From Allobosea sp. (lineage in GTDB: Bacteria > Pseudomonadota > Alphaproteobacteria > Rhizobiales > Kaistiaceae), in assembly GCA_017307955.1 (NCBI GenBank), contig JAFKFV010000024.1, positions 19,107 through 83,106 on the forward strand: a stretch of DNA of 64,000 nucleotides. The letters run 5' to 3'. Made by a program: the position numbers and the translations under genes. Under the pieces are notes generated by a model, which did not search any database, was not told the origin of the DNA, and saw only the letters and a program-made list of their open reading frames with translations. Of this stretch, positions 36,932-44,493 are shown piece after piece (positions within the stretch are counted from its first letter, which is position 1; every line of letters begins with the position of its first letter).

Positions 36932-36971
36932 GCCGCCTCAGGCGGCCCGAGCCCATGCCGCCTCAGGCGGC
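36932..36971. repeat. Duplicated palindrome at the end of the rhomboid gene
   Basis: The palindrome GCCGCC-TCA-GGCGGC occurs at 36932-36946 and at 36957-36971. The right copy contains the stop codon of the rhomboid gene. It looks like a 25-bp tandem duplication that copied the stop region and may serve as a terminator. Confidence 0.6.
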
Positions 36972-37706
36972 GCGGCGGGCGACCGGGTCGAAGATCGGGA
37001 AGAACAGGAGGCCGATCACGAAGCCGCCGAGATGCGCGTCCCAGGCGATCTGGCTCGACTGCACGCCGGGCGGCGTGAAGAGGAGGCCGAAGACGAAGTT
37101 GAACGCGAACCAGACGAGCAGGAAGCTCATCACGCGGCCGTTGCGTATCATTTCGGGAATGGTCAGCGCGGGCCGGTGATCGGCCTCGGGATTGAAGGCC
37201 CCACCGCCGCCGAGCCGGCCGCCCGGCGAGAACTGGAACCGCGCCGCGGCGGCCATCTGCGCCGAAACCGCGGCCGAAGCGCCGACCAGCGGGGAGATAT
37301 CAGTCGGCGCCAGCATGAGATGCGCCGAGGCGCCGGCCGCGGCGCCGAGCAGCGAGAAGCCGATGAAACGCAGCGTGCCGAAGCGGCGCGCCAGCGGGGC
37401 GCCGAAGGCGGTCAGCCAGAGGACGTTGACGCCGACATGCATCCAGTCGGCATGCAGGAAGGCATAGGTGACGAAGGTCCAGACATCGCCGGCGATGCCG
37501 CCCGGCCAGTCGAAATCGACGCCGCCGGGCATGGTGATGCGCAGCGGCACGAAGGAGAAGGCGGCGATGACCCAGCCGTTCCAGTCGTCCGAGAGCAGGT
37601 AGACGCGGATGGCATGGATGGCGAGCAGCACCACGACCGATCCCACGATGACCGGCGGCAGGTTGAACACGGGCTCGCGCGCCGTCTGGGGAGATCGTTG
37701 CAGCAT
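36963..37706 (-). CDS. Rhomboid-family intramembrane serine protease
   Basis: The product has 247 residues with six or more hydrophobic helices. Rhomboid signatures are visible: the HADWMHVGVNVLWL segment in helix 2, the serine in SPLVGASAAVSAQM (GxS), and the catalytic His in AWDAHLGGFVIGLLF (AHxGGxxxG). The usual GASG at the active site reads GASA here. It cleaves membrane-spanning substrates within the bilayer; the substrate is unknown. The start is placed at 37706 (MLQRSPQ), since the long N-terminal extension to 37937 is Arg/Pro-rich and lacks a membrane signal. Confidence 0.87.
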   Translation of the reverse strand: MLQRSPQTAREPVFNLPPVIVGSVVVLLAIHAIRVYLLSDDWNGWVIAAFSFVPLRITMPGGVDFDWPGGIAGDVWTFVTYAFLHADWMHVGVNVLWLTAFGAPLARRFGTLRFIGFSLLGAAAGASAHLMLAPTDISPLVGASAAVSAQMAAAARFQFSPGGRLGGGGAFNPEADHRPALTIPEMIRNGRVMSFLLVWFAFNFVFGLLFTPPGVQSSQIAWDAHLGGFVIGLLFFPIFDPVARRAA

Positions 37707-38133
37707 GAGACGGAGATAGCGGGGCACCGGGGCCGGCACAAGGCGCGGGCGCCGCGAGCGGCCAATGGCGACACCTTGCCTCGCCCGGGGTGGGCCGATC
37801 GCGCGCGGCAGGCCGAAAGGCCTCGAAAACCTGGGGCCGTCCGGCGCGGCCGCGAGCGGCGCACACAAACGGCCCCAGTCACGCCCCGTCTTTACCCCCC
37901 GGTCAAAGACGCCCCGTGAACGCGACAGGATTGCCATGCGGCAAACGAATTCGCAACCATGTCACCGAGGCGCGCGTGAGTCGGTCCTGTTGATCGTCGG
38001 GCGCCGGTTGGCACGGCATGTGCAAACCCTGCATTTACCATGTTGGCGGGGGGCCAACTGTCCCGCTACCGCACACATCGGCGCGGTGACGGTCGTTGCC
38101 GCCCCGAAACCGGACCAGACGTCGAAGGGCGGA
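37707..38133. other. Intergenic region between rhomboid and PAS genes
   Basis: This 427-bp divergent promoter region has no convincing gene. Open frames across it are Arg/Pro-rich shadows. A sigma-54-like promoter lies near its right end. Confidence 0.5.
38008..38024 (+). promoter_or_regulatory. Sigma-54-like promoter before the PAS_5 gene
   Basis: TTGGCACGGCATGTGCA matches the RpoN consensus TTGGCACG-N4-TTGCW with one mismatch. The invariant GG and GC have exact 10-nt spacing. It points towards the gene that starts 110 bp downstream. Confidence 0.5.
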
Positions 38134-38784
38134 ATGAAGCATCGCAATACAAGAGAGCTCTACGACTACTGGACGCGCCTGCGCGGGCCCAACGCCGCGC
38201 CGCAGCGCGGCGCGATCGAGCCTGCCGAGATTCATGGCCTGCTCGGCGACACCTTCATCCTGGAGAGCGCAGGCCCCACGCAATATCCCTTCCGCCTCGC
38301 CGGCACGCGGCTCTGCTCGCATTTCGGCCGCGAGCTCAAGGGCCGCAATTTCCTGACGCTCTGGGGCGACGAGGATATCGAGGCGATCGACACACTTCTG
38401 ACGGCCGTCTGCGTCGATGCCGCGGCGGCGGTGATCGGCGTCGAGACGCTCAATGATCGCGGCCAGACGGCGCCCTGGGAGATGGTGGTGCTGCCGCTCT
38501 CGCGCGGCGGCAAGCTCTATGACCGCATTCTCGGCCTGATGGCGCCGCTGGAGCGGCCTTACTGGCTCGATATCCACCCGGTCATCCGCCAGTCGATCAC
38601 CAGCCTGCGCCTGATCTGGCCCGACGAGCGGCCGGTGCTGCTGCACCCGTCGATCCCCGCTCCCGGCGCACCCATCCTGCGCAAATCGCGGCACGAGGAC
38701 GCGCTGCCGGACATGCCGGCCGGCGCGCTCACGGGCGGCCGCCGCCATCACCACCTCGTGGTCTTCGACGGCGGCAAGAACTGA
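38134..38784 (+). CDS. PAS_5 domain protein
   Basis: The 216-residue soluble protein begins with NTRELYDYWTRLRG, followed by a PAS-like core (FILESAGPTQYPFRLAGTRLCSHFGRELKGRNFLTLW), the layout of the alphaproteobacterial PAS_5 (DUF) family. The C-terminal 50 residues are not conserved-looking and end in a His-rich RRHHHLVV stretch. Such proteins are thought to be sensory or regulatory; no signal or output domain is attached. A sigma-54-like promoter lies upstream. Confidence 0.85.
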   Translation: MKHRNTRELYDYWTRLRGPNAAPQRGAIEPAEIHGLLGDTFILESAGPTQYPFRLAGTRLCSHFGRELKGRNFLTLWGDEDIEAIDTLLTAVCVDAAAAVIGVETLNDRGQTAPWEMVVLPLSRGGKLYDRILGLMAPLERPYWLDIHPVIRQSITSLRLIWPDERPVLLHPSIPAPGAPILRKSRHEDALPDMPAGALTGGRRHHHLVVFDGGKN

Positions 38785-38861
38785 CCGGCGATCCCGGCGG
38801 TCGGGTCGCCTGAGGAACCCGGCCCGGCCGATGCCGTTGGCCCTCTTTGGAGGAGCCAGCC

Positions 38862-39053
38862 ATGCCGAAACAGCCGGTGACGATACCCGGGACCGACGAG
38901 GTCGCGGACGAGGGTGGTGCCGATACGATCGGCATCATGGATGTGCTCGGGAAGCTGGGCGGCAACGACGCGCGCCCGGAAGATCCGATCGCGGCCGATG
39001 AGAACGGCAGCGCGGAGGCCGAGGACATCGAGACGCCCAAAGGCCTGCCCTGA
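38862..39053 (+). CDS. Small acidic protein of unknown function
   Basis: The 63-residue, strongly acidic peptide (many Asp/Glu, Gly, Ala) starts at an ATG preceded by a good GGAGG site 9 bp away. No hydrophobic segment or known motif is seen. The ribosome-binding site and its position between two genes on the same strand support it; its function is unknown. Confidence 0.5.
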   Translation: MPKQPVTIPGTDEVADEGGADTIGIMDVLGKLGGNDARPEDPIAADENGSAEAEDIETPKGLP

Positions 39054-39149
39054 CGGCGGCGCCGCAGGCATCGCCGCGGGCAAGCGGCCCTACCACTCGT
39101 TAAGAGAGATGCGCTAGTCTCCCGGGACGATCTTTGCGGGGGCAAGACT

Positions 39150-39758
39150 ATGATCGAACTGGCGACGGCGCATCGGCCGACCCTCGACAATTACGACCGT
39201 CGCCGCTACCGGCGCTACGAGGTCGTGCTGCTCGGCCGCTACATGCTCGAATCGCGGCGCGAATATCCCTGCCGCACCATCGACGTCTCGACCGACAGCC
39301 TCTCCCTCGCCGCCCCCGTCGCCGGCGCCGTCGGCGAAAGGATCATCGCCTATATCGACCAGCTCGGCCGCATCGAGGGCGAAGTCACGCGCCAGACCGA
39401 GCAGGGCTTCGGGCTTTCGATCACCGCGACGCTCAGGAAGCGCGACAAGCTCGCCGCGACGCTCGACTGGCTCGCCGAGCGGCAGCTTTCGCGCGGCATC
39501 GACGAGCGCAACGGCACCCGCATCGTGCCGCGCAATCCCTTCTCGCAGCTGACGCTGCCGAACGGGACGCATCAGCGCTGCCGTGTCGTCGACCTCTCGA
39601 TCACCGGCGCCGCGCTCACGACCGACTCGCGGCCGGCGGTCGGCACGCCCGTGGCGCTTGGGCGGCTCGGCGGACGTGTCGTCCGCCACACCGAAGACGG
39701 AATCGCGCTCGTCTTCAACGCGGTCCAGAGCGAAAGCACGCTGCGCGCCCTGTTCTGA
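39150..39758 (+). CDS. Tandem PilZ-domain c-di-GMP receptor candidate
   Basis: The 202-residue soluble product has two PilZ-like modules. The first (about 15-100) has RRRYRRYEV and then DVSTDSLSL, which lacks the glycine of DxSxxG and may not bind. The second (about 115-200) has NGTRIVPRNPF and DLSITGAAL, matching DxSxxG. It would report c-di-GMP to an unknown partner. Together with the PilZ of BcsA and the GAF-EAL protein in this window it points to c-di-GMP control of surface behaviour. Confidence 0.85.
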   Translation: MIELATAHRPTLDNYDRRRYRRYEVVLLGRYMLESRREYPCRTIDVSTDSLSLAAPVAGAVGERIIAYIDQLGRIEGEVTRQTEQGFGLSITATLRKRDKLAATLDWLAERQLSRGIDERNGTRIVPRNPFSQLTLPNGTHQRCRVVDLSITGAALTTDSRPAVGTPVALGRLGGRVVRHTEDGIALVFNAVQSESTLRALF

Positions 39759-39973
39759 GCGGCAAGCCGGGTCCCCGCATCGCGCGGCACCCGCTCGCCT
39801 GCCCTGCGCGCAGGCGCCTGATCGTCTCCATCGCAGGATAGAACCCCGCCCGGTCGCGCCTGCCGCCGCGCTTCCCCGGCGGCGTTGGCGCGCGCCTGAT
39901 CGGATGCGAACGACCCGCTTCCGCTGACGGATCGACCTTCGCGCTTCGGCTCGGCTTGATGATTCAGGAGAAG

Positions 39974-40020
39974 GACTGGATTGCCGGGTCAGGCCTGGCA
40001 ATCACAGGCGGGAGCGGCCG
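39974..40020. repeat. Second copy of the palindromic intergenic repeat
   Basis: ACTGGATTGCCGGGTCAGGC and its palindromic continuation match the element at 15308-15352, with a few differences over about 45 bp, including the conserved tail ACAGGCGGG and GCGGCCGA. Confidence 0.8.
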
Positions 40021-40148
40021 AGCACACCGGCGGAGCCGGATGGCGATCCAATCCACGCCTCTTCCCGGTCGACCTCGCCCCCTTCCCCGCTCCCTGGACG
40101 TCCTCGTCGACCCCGATCCTGCTCCGGAAATAGCCGCGGAAGTTAACC

Positions 40149-40211
40149 TTAACAAAAGGTTACGCTTGCCGGACGGACGCGTTACCGCCATAGTCTTTAA
40201 CGAAAGGTTAA
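40149..40211. promoter_or_regulatory. Tandem CtrA-like boxes upstream of the transglutaminase-like gene
   Basis: TTAA-CGAAAGG-TTAA at 40197-40211 is a perfect TTAA-N7-TTAA match. TTAA-CAAAAGG-TTAC at 40149-40163 is a second copy with one mismatch, and the spacers are nearly the same (C-A/G-AAAGG). They lie 122-184 bp upstream of the gene at 40333. CtrA is the master cell-cycle regulator of alphaproteobacteria; binding here is inferred. Confidence 0.6.
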
Positions 40212-40332
40212 CACGAAGACTAAACCTTTCGACGAATTCGAATTGTGTTGGATTTGAATTCGCGCTCGCTGATTAGACGAACGGAAAAACTCCGGCGTCA
40301 TGGTCAAATGAGTGTCAGGGGAATTGGCGATT

Positions 40333-40950
40333 ATGTATTGCGTTCGCTATGCGGCCTCTGTTCTGGCGTTTGCTCTTCTCGCAGTCGGCTCCATCGCCGC
40401 GGCGAACGCCCAGGGCCAGACGGCTTTCATGCAGGTGCTTGGCAAGACCACGCAGCCGATCGGTCATCATGACCTCTGCGCGCGCCTGCCCGCCGAGTGC
40501 CGCGAGCGCACCGCCGATGCCCGCCCCGTCCAGCTGACCCCGGCGCTGTGGAACCAGCTCATCGCGGTCAACGACAACGTCAACACCGCCATCGAGCCCG
40601 ACACCGACAAGGACATCTACGGCCGCGAGGAAGTCTGGACCTATCCGGACGCCGGCAAGGGCGACTGCGAGGACTTCGTCCTCTTGAAGCGCAAGGAACT
40701 GATGCAGAAGGGCTGGCCGGCCGGCGCGCTGCTCATCACCGTCGTGCGCCAGACCAATGGCGACGGCCATGCGGTCCTCACGGTCCGCACCGATCGCGGC
40801 GACCTCGTGCTCGACAATCTCGACGGCCGCATCAAGCTCTGGACGCAGACCGACTACCAGTTCGTGAAGCGCCAGTCCGACACCGACAGCGGCCGCTGGG
40901 TGTCGATCGAGGACGACCGCGCCGTGATGGTCGGCTCGATCAAGCGCTGA
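40333..40950 (+). CDS. Periplasmic bacterial transglutaminase-like cysteine peptidase (BTLCP)
   Basis: The 205-residue product has a signal peptide (cleavage near ANAQ) and the BTLCP catalytic triad: Cys in KGDCEDFVLLKR, His in GDGHAVLTV and Asp in LVLDNLDGRI. The relatives include LapG, the c-di-GMP-controlled periplasmic protease that releases large adhesins, and many uncharacterised rhizobial paralogues. No LapD or LapA partner is adjacent, so a LapG role is not claimed. Two CtrA-like boxes precede it. The ATG at 40333 is preferred to a GTG at 40312. Confidence 0.88.
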   Translation: MYCVRYAASVLAFALLAVGSIAAANAQGQTAFMQVLGKTTQPIGHHDLCARLPAECRERTADARPVQLTPALWNQLIAVNDNVNTAIEPDTDKDIYGREEVWTYPDAGKGDCEDFVLLKRKELMQKGWPAGALLITVVRQTNGDGHAVLTVRTDRGDLVLDNLDGRIKLWTQTDYQFVKRQSDTDSGRWVSIEDDRAVMVGSIKR

Positions 40951-40974
40951 TCAGCCAAAGGCCTCGCCACACTC

Positions 40975-41496
40975 TCAGGCGAAGCCGCGCGCGAAGCGCT
41001 TCCAGTTGTCGACATAGCTCAACGCCGACTGGCGCAGCCGCCCGATCTGGTCCTCGGTGAGGGTGCGCACCACGCGGCCGGGCGTCCCGATGATCAGCGA
41101 TCCGTCGGGATAGTGCTTCCCCTCCGGCACCAGAGCCCCTGCCCCCACCAGCGAATTGGCGCCGATCCGCGCGCCGTTGAGCACGATGGCGCCCATGCCG
41201 ATCAGGCTGTTGTCGCCGACCGTGCAGCCATGCAGGATCGCGCGGTGGCCGATCGTGCAGCCGCGGCCGATCGTGAGCGGGAAGCCCATATCGGTGTGCA
41301 GGACCGAATGTTCCTGGATATTGGTCGCGGCGCCGACGGTGATCGGCTCGTTGTCGCCACGCAGCACGGCGTCGAACCAGATGCCGACATCCTCGCCGAT
41401 CACGACATTGCCGATGACGCGGGCGTCGGGCGCGATCCAATAGTTGCCCTCGGCCGGAAGCGTCGGCGCGATGCCATCGAGCGTATGAACGGCCAT
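40975..41496 (-). CDS. Gamma-class carbonic anhydrase-like protein (YrdA/PaaY family)
   Basis: The 173-residue product is a left-handed beta-helix of hexapeptide repeats (ARVIGNVVIGEDVGIW, GCTIGHRAILHGCTVG, ARIGANSLVGAGALV). The metal histidines of the gamma-CA family are seen in NIQEHSVLHTD and IGHRAILHG. It works as a trimer; the activity may be carbonic anhydrase or unknown, since many members are inactive. A C-terminal helix ends LSYVDNWKRFARG. Confidence 0.9.
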   Translation of the reverse strand: MAVHTLDGIAPTLPAEGNYWIAPDARVIGNVVIGEDVGIWFDAVLRGDNEPITVGAATNIQEHSVLHTDMGFPLTIGRGCTIGHRAILHGCTVGDNSLIGMGAIVLNGARIGANSLVGAGALVPEGKHYPDGSLIIGTPGRVVRTLTEDQIGRLRQSALSYVDNWKRFARGFA

Positions 41497-41512
41497 GCCG
41501 CGGTCTCCTCTT

Positions 41513-41845
41513 CTACAGGCCCGCGCGCGCCGCCAGCACGAAATCGAGCAGCAGCAGCCCCGAGCAGGCGCTCCACATCCCGGCGATCGCGGCGCTGCCG
41601 GCGAGCCAGGCCAGCATGCCGCGCTCCTTCTGCGCCATCGCGATCGCGTTTCGCATGATGATGAACGGTCCGGAGACGGCGCAGAAGAGGAAAGTGAGGA
41701 AGACGGCGGGAACGGAGGGGCCGAGCAGGCGGAAGCGCGCCGGCTCGGAGGTCACCAGCTGGTAGAAGCTGCCGGCGAGCCCCGCGCTGACGAAGCCGGT
41801 GGCGATGCAGAAGCCGAGAAGGATGAACTGCACGGAAAGCGGCAT
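41513..41845 (-). CDS. Small four-helix inner-membrane protein
   Basis: The 110-residue product has hydrophobic segments at about 5-25, 40-60, 75-90 and 90-108. No family signature is recognised, though similar short membrane proteins occur beside the gamma-CA gene in rhizobia. The ATG at 41845 follows a GGGG site; one at 41893 would add a soluble stretch. It may be co-transcribed with the gamma-CA gene. Confidence 0.65.
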   Translation of the reverse strand: MPLSVQFILLGFCIATGFVSAGLAGSFYQLVTSEPARFRLLGPSVPAVFLTFLFCAVSGPFIIMRNAIAMAQKERGMLAWLAGSAAIAGMWSACSGLLLLDFVLAARAGL

Positions 41846-41987
41846 CGGCACCCCTGCGAAGCCTGGTGGCGGTCGCCACATCAAGGCTCGCATGGCAAGC
41901 CGCGTGCCGGGGCTGCCATGGGCCAGGAAAGGCGGATATCCGCCATTCCCGCGCCACGCCGCGGCATCTGGCGCCGCGGCGTTATGG

Positions 41988-42002
41988 TTACTGTTCCGTT
42001 AA
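41988..42002. promoter_or_regulatory. CtrA-like box with one mismatch
   Basis: TTAC-TGTTCCG-TTAA lies about 145 bp upstream of the small membrane-protein gene. A further GTTAAC is 9 bp to the right. It may control that minus-strand gene, but the match is weak. Confidence 0.3.
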
Positions 42003-42043
42003 GGGACAGGGTTAACGAATTGTGACCGGTTTTGGGACGCCGC

Positions 42044-42271
42044 TCACGCCTCTTCGAGGTCGATGTCGAGGATCGCCATCGTGAAGTTGTAGGAGAGCTC
42101 GCCCTCCTCGTCGTCGCGGAACAGAACGCCCACGAACTCCTCGCCGAAATAGACCTCGGCGGAATCGTCCTTGCGCGGACGCTGGCGGACGGTGATGTCC
42201 TTCATGTTGAAACGGCGGCGGAAGAAGCTCTCGAGCTTCTGGATCTCCTTGCGATCCACAATGTTCTCCAT
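42044..42271 (-). CDS. DUF3126 family protein
   Basis: The 75-residue protein starts at 42271 and begins ENIVDRKEIQKLESFFRRRF, then VRQRPRKDDSAEVYFGEEFVGVL and LSYNFTMAILDIDLEE, the pattern of DUF3126, a short alphaproteobacterial family. It is acidic and soluble. It follows cysE, as it does in many rhizobia, and is probably co-transcribed. The function is unknown. Confidence 0.88.
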   Translation of the reverse strand: MENIVDRKEIQKLESFFRRRFNMKDITVRQRPRKDDSAEVYFGEEFVGVLFRDDEEGELSYNFTMAILDIDLEEA

Positions 42272-42368
42272 GATCGGGGAAACGGAACGGCTGCGCCGCG
42301 CGCTAACGCGGCGTCGATCCGGTACGCCGCCCCGTGCGACGCCTCCGGCACCTGATGAAGGACTGCTT

Positions 42369-43196
42369 CTACTCGCCCTGACCGGACAGAAGTTGGTCCA
42401 TGCTGCGCGACGGTTCGGCGCAGGGCGCGCGGCCCACCACCTTGGCCGGCACGCCGGCGACCGTCGTGTTGGGCGGGACGGCATGCAGGACGACCGATCC
42501 CGCGGCGACCCGCGAGCAATGGCCGATCTCGATATTGCCGAGCACCTTGGCGCCGGCGCCGATCAGGACGCCATGGCGGACCTTAGGATGGCGGTCGCCG
42601 ATTTCCTTGCCGGTGCCGCCGAGCGTCACGCCCTGCAGGATCGAGACGTCGTCCTCGATCACCGCCGTCTCGCCGATGACGATATCGGTGGCGTGATCGA
42701 AGAAGATGCCCTTGCCCATCGGCACGGCCGGGTTGATGTCGACCTGGAACACGGCGGACGAGCGGCTCTGCAGGTAATAGGCGAAGTCACGCCGGCCGCG
42801 GCGCCACAGATAATGGGCAAGCCGATGCGTCTGGATGGCGTGGAAGCCCTTGAAATAGAGCACCGGCTCGATGGCGCGGTTGCAGGCGGGGTCGCGGTCG
42901 ACGACCGCCTGGATGTCGACGCGGACGGCAGCGGGAAGCGCGACATCGCCGTCAAAGGCCTCCTCGAAGGCCTGCGCGATCAGGTCGGCGGAAAGATCGG
43001 GATGGTCGAGACGCCCGGCGATGCGATGCGCGACGGCCGATTCGAGCCGGTCATGCGACAGGATCGAACCATAGATGAAGGTCGACAGGGCCGGTTCGGC
43101 GCGCATGATCTCCTCCGCCTCGGCGCGCATGCGCGACCAGAGGGGATCGAAGCTCGCGAGGCCTTCGCTGCCGAGACGAGAAGTGACGAACGACAT
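42369..43196 (-). CDS. cysE: Serine O-acetyltransferase
   Basis: The 275-residue enzyme acetylates serine to O-acetylserine for cysteine synthesis. An N-terminal helical domain (DPLWSRMRAEAEEIM, PALSTFIYGSILSH) precedes a left-handed beta-helix with GKGIFFDHATDIVIGETAVIEDDVSIL and GGTGKEIGDRHPKVRHGVLIGAGAKVLGNI, the active-site region with its catalytic His and Asp. The length is typical. It leads a minus-strand pair with the DUF3126 gene. Confidence 0.95.
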   Translation of the reverse strand: MSFVTSRLGSEGLASFDPLWSRMRAEAEEIMRAEPALSTFIYGSILSHDRLESAVAHRIAGRLDHPDLSADLIAQAFEEAFDGDVALPAAVRVDIQAVVDRDPACNRAIEPVLYFKGFHAIQTHRLAHYLWRRGRRDFAYYLQSRSSAVFQVDINPAVPMGKGIFFDHATDIVIGETAVIEDDVSILQGVTLGGTGKEIGDRHPKVRHGVLIGAGAKVLGNIEIGHCSRVAAGSVVLHAVPPNTTVAGVPAKVVGRAPCAEPSRSMDQLLSGQGE

Positions 43197-43322
43197 GGCG
43201 TCTCCCTGCCGGGCTCTTCGTCCCGGCTCTTTTCGCGCGGGACCTTATCATGAGGCTGCGATGCCACAAAATGGCTCGATGGGGGTAAATCCGTTCAGGC
43301 CGCCTCGGTTGCGAGGCCGCCC

Positions 43323-44081
43323 TCAGTCACGGCCGCGGTGGGCGAGAAAATCGAGCACGCCGGCCTTGTAGACCTTGTCGCCGACGGCCAGCATGTGGTC
43401 GCGCTTGGGGATATCGAGCACCTCGGCGCCGGGAATGAGATCGGCGAGCGCGGTGGCCGAGCCTGCGATGTCGTCCTTCTCGCCGACCGCGATGAGGAGC
43501 GGAACGCGCAGCGATGCGAGGTCGTCGGCCGGGATCGGCTGGCGGGTCGCGCGCATGCAGGCGGCGAGCGCCACGCGGTCGCTCTTGGTCTGGTCGGCGA
43601 ATTTGCGGAACATGATGCCGACGGGATCAGTGAGCGCCTCGGGATGATCGGTCTCGAGCGCATCCACCACCGGCCCCCAGGGGCCGACGCCGGTGACGAT
43701 ACCGTAGCCGAGGCCGCCGAAGACGAGCGTGCGGATCATTTCGGGATGGGCGAGCGCGAGGAAGGCGGCGATGCGCGCGCCCATGGAATAGCCCATGACA
43801 TCGGCGCGGGCGATGCCGAGATGCGCGAGGAGATTGCGGGCGTCGTCGGCCATGACGGCCGGGCGATAGGCGTCGACGCTGTGCGGCTTGTCGCTGGCGC
43901 CATGGCCGCGATTGTCGAGCGCGATCACCCGCCGGCCGGCCTTGACCAGCGTGTCGACCCAGCCCGGATTGACCCAGTTGGTGCGCGCATTCGAGGCGAA
44001 GCCGTGGATGAGCAGGATCGGCTTGCCCTCGCCCTCGTCGAGAAAGGCGATGGTCTGGCCGTTGGACGTGAAGGAGAGCAT
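43323..44081 (-). CDS. Alpha/beta hydrolase
   Basis: The 252-residue product has LLIHGFASNARTNW (oxyanion His-Gly), a nucleophile elbow in VMGYSMGARIAAF (G-x-S-x-G), an acid in LLIAVGEKDDIAG and a catalytic His in IPKRDHMLAVGD. It resembles the esterase/lactonase/3-oxoadipate enol-lactone hydrolase branch. The substrate is unknown. It lies upstream of cysE in the same orientation, with a gap of about 126 bp. Confidence 0.9.
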   Translation of the reverse strand: MLSFTSNGQTIAFLDEGEGKPILLIHGFASNARTNWVNPGWVDTLVKAGRRVIALDNRGHGASDKPHSVDAYRPAVMADDARNLLAHLGIARADVMGYSMGARIAAFLALAHPEMIRTLVFGGLGYGIVTGVGPWGPVVDALETDHPEALTDPVGIMFRKFADQTKSDRVALAACMRATRQPIPADDLASLRVPLLIAVGEKDDIAGSATALADLIPGAEVLDIPKRDHMLAVGDKVYKAGVLDFLAHRGRD

Positions 44082-44235
44082 GGGTGGAACCGGCGGCAGC
44101 GGAAAGGTGCGCCCTTATGGCGGAAGCGGACCGCCGCGCCAAGGTGTCGCCGCCCCTCGCGGCATCACGGTCTGTTCATCGGCGGCGCGAGGCTCTAGTG
44201 TCGCGGCAACTGTCGTCGAACGAGCGGAATCCGCC

Positions 44236-44484
44236 ATGGCCGAGCACGTCATCCCGCATTTTCACAACGATTCCGGCGTCGCGCTGATCGAGATCGGCGT
44301 GAAGGAATTCATGTGCGTCGGCGCCAAGCCGCCCTTCGACCACCCGCATATCTATATCGATCTCGGCGCAGGCGACGAGCGCGTCTGCCCCTATTGCTCG
44401 ACGCTCTACCGTTTCAATCCGAGCCTGCACGGCACCGATACGCTGCCGCCCGGCCATCTCTTCGTCGAGCCTATGGCGGCCTGA
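44236..44484 (+). CDS. Zinc-finger domain protein (NDUFS6-like zf-CHCC)
   Basis: The 82-residue product carries the CHCC zinc ribbon: KEFMCVGAKPPFDHPHIYIDLG then ERVCPYCSTLYRF. This family is the bacterial counterpart of the mitochondrial complex I subunit NDUFS6 and is common in alphaproteobacteria. It is probably part of, or an assembly partner of, complex I; this is inferred from homology. It is 9 bp upstream of the FAD monooxygenase, so they may be one transcript. Confidence 0.85.
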   Translation: MAEHVIPHFHNDSGVALIEIGVKEFMCVGAKPPFDHPHIYIDLGAGDERVCPYCSTLYRFNPSLHGTDTLPPGHLFVEPMAA

Positions 44485-44493
44485 CGGATCGCT

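Larger units (their letters stand above)
39759..40332. other. Long intergenic region with repeat and CtrA-like boxes
   Basis: These 574 bp carry a palindromic repeat (39974-40020) and an AT-rich regulatory stretch (about 40138-40280) with two CtrA-like boxes. A palindrome-like GAATTCG ... TGAATTC pair lies at about 40232-40261. Open frames here have no family resemblance and are not reported as genes. Confidence 0.6.

Noticed and set aside
39956..40276. A 106-residue plus-strand frame in the intergenic region
   Set aside because: It runs through the palindromic repeat and the regulatory stretch, with no family resemblance or ribosome-binding site.
40333..40950. Naming the BTLCP gene lapG
   Set aside because: No LapD-like receptor or LapA-like adhesin with a cleavage site is adjacent, and rhizobia have many BTLCP paralogues.
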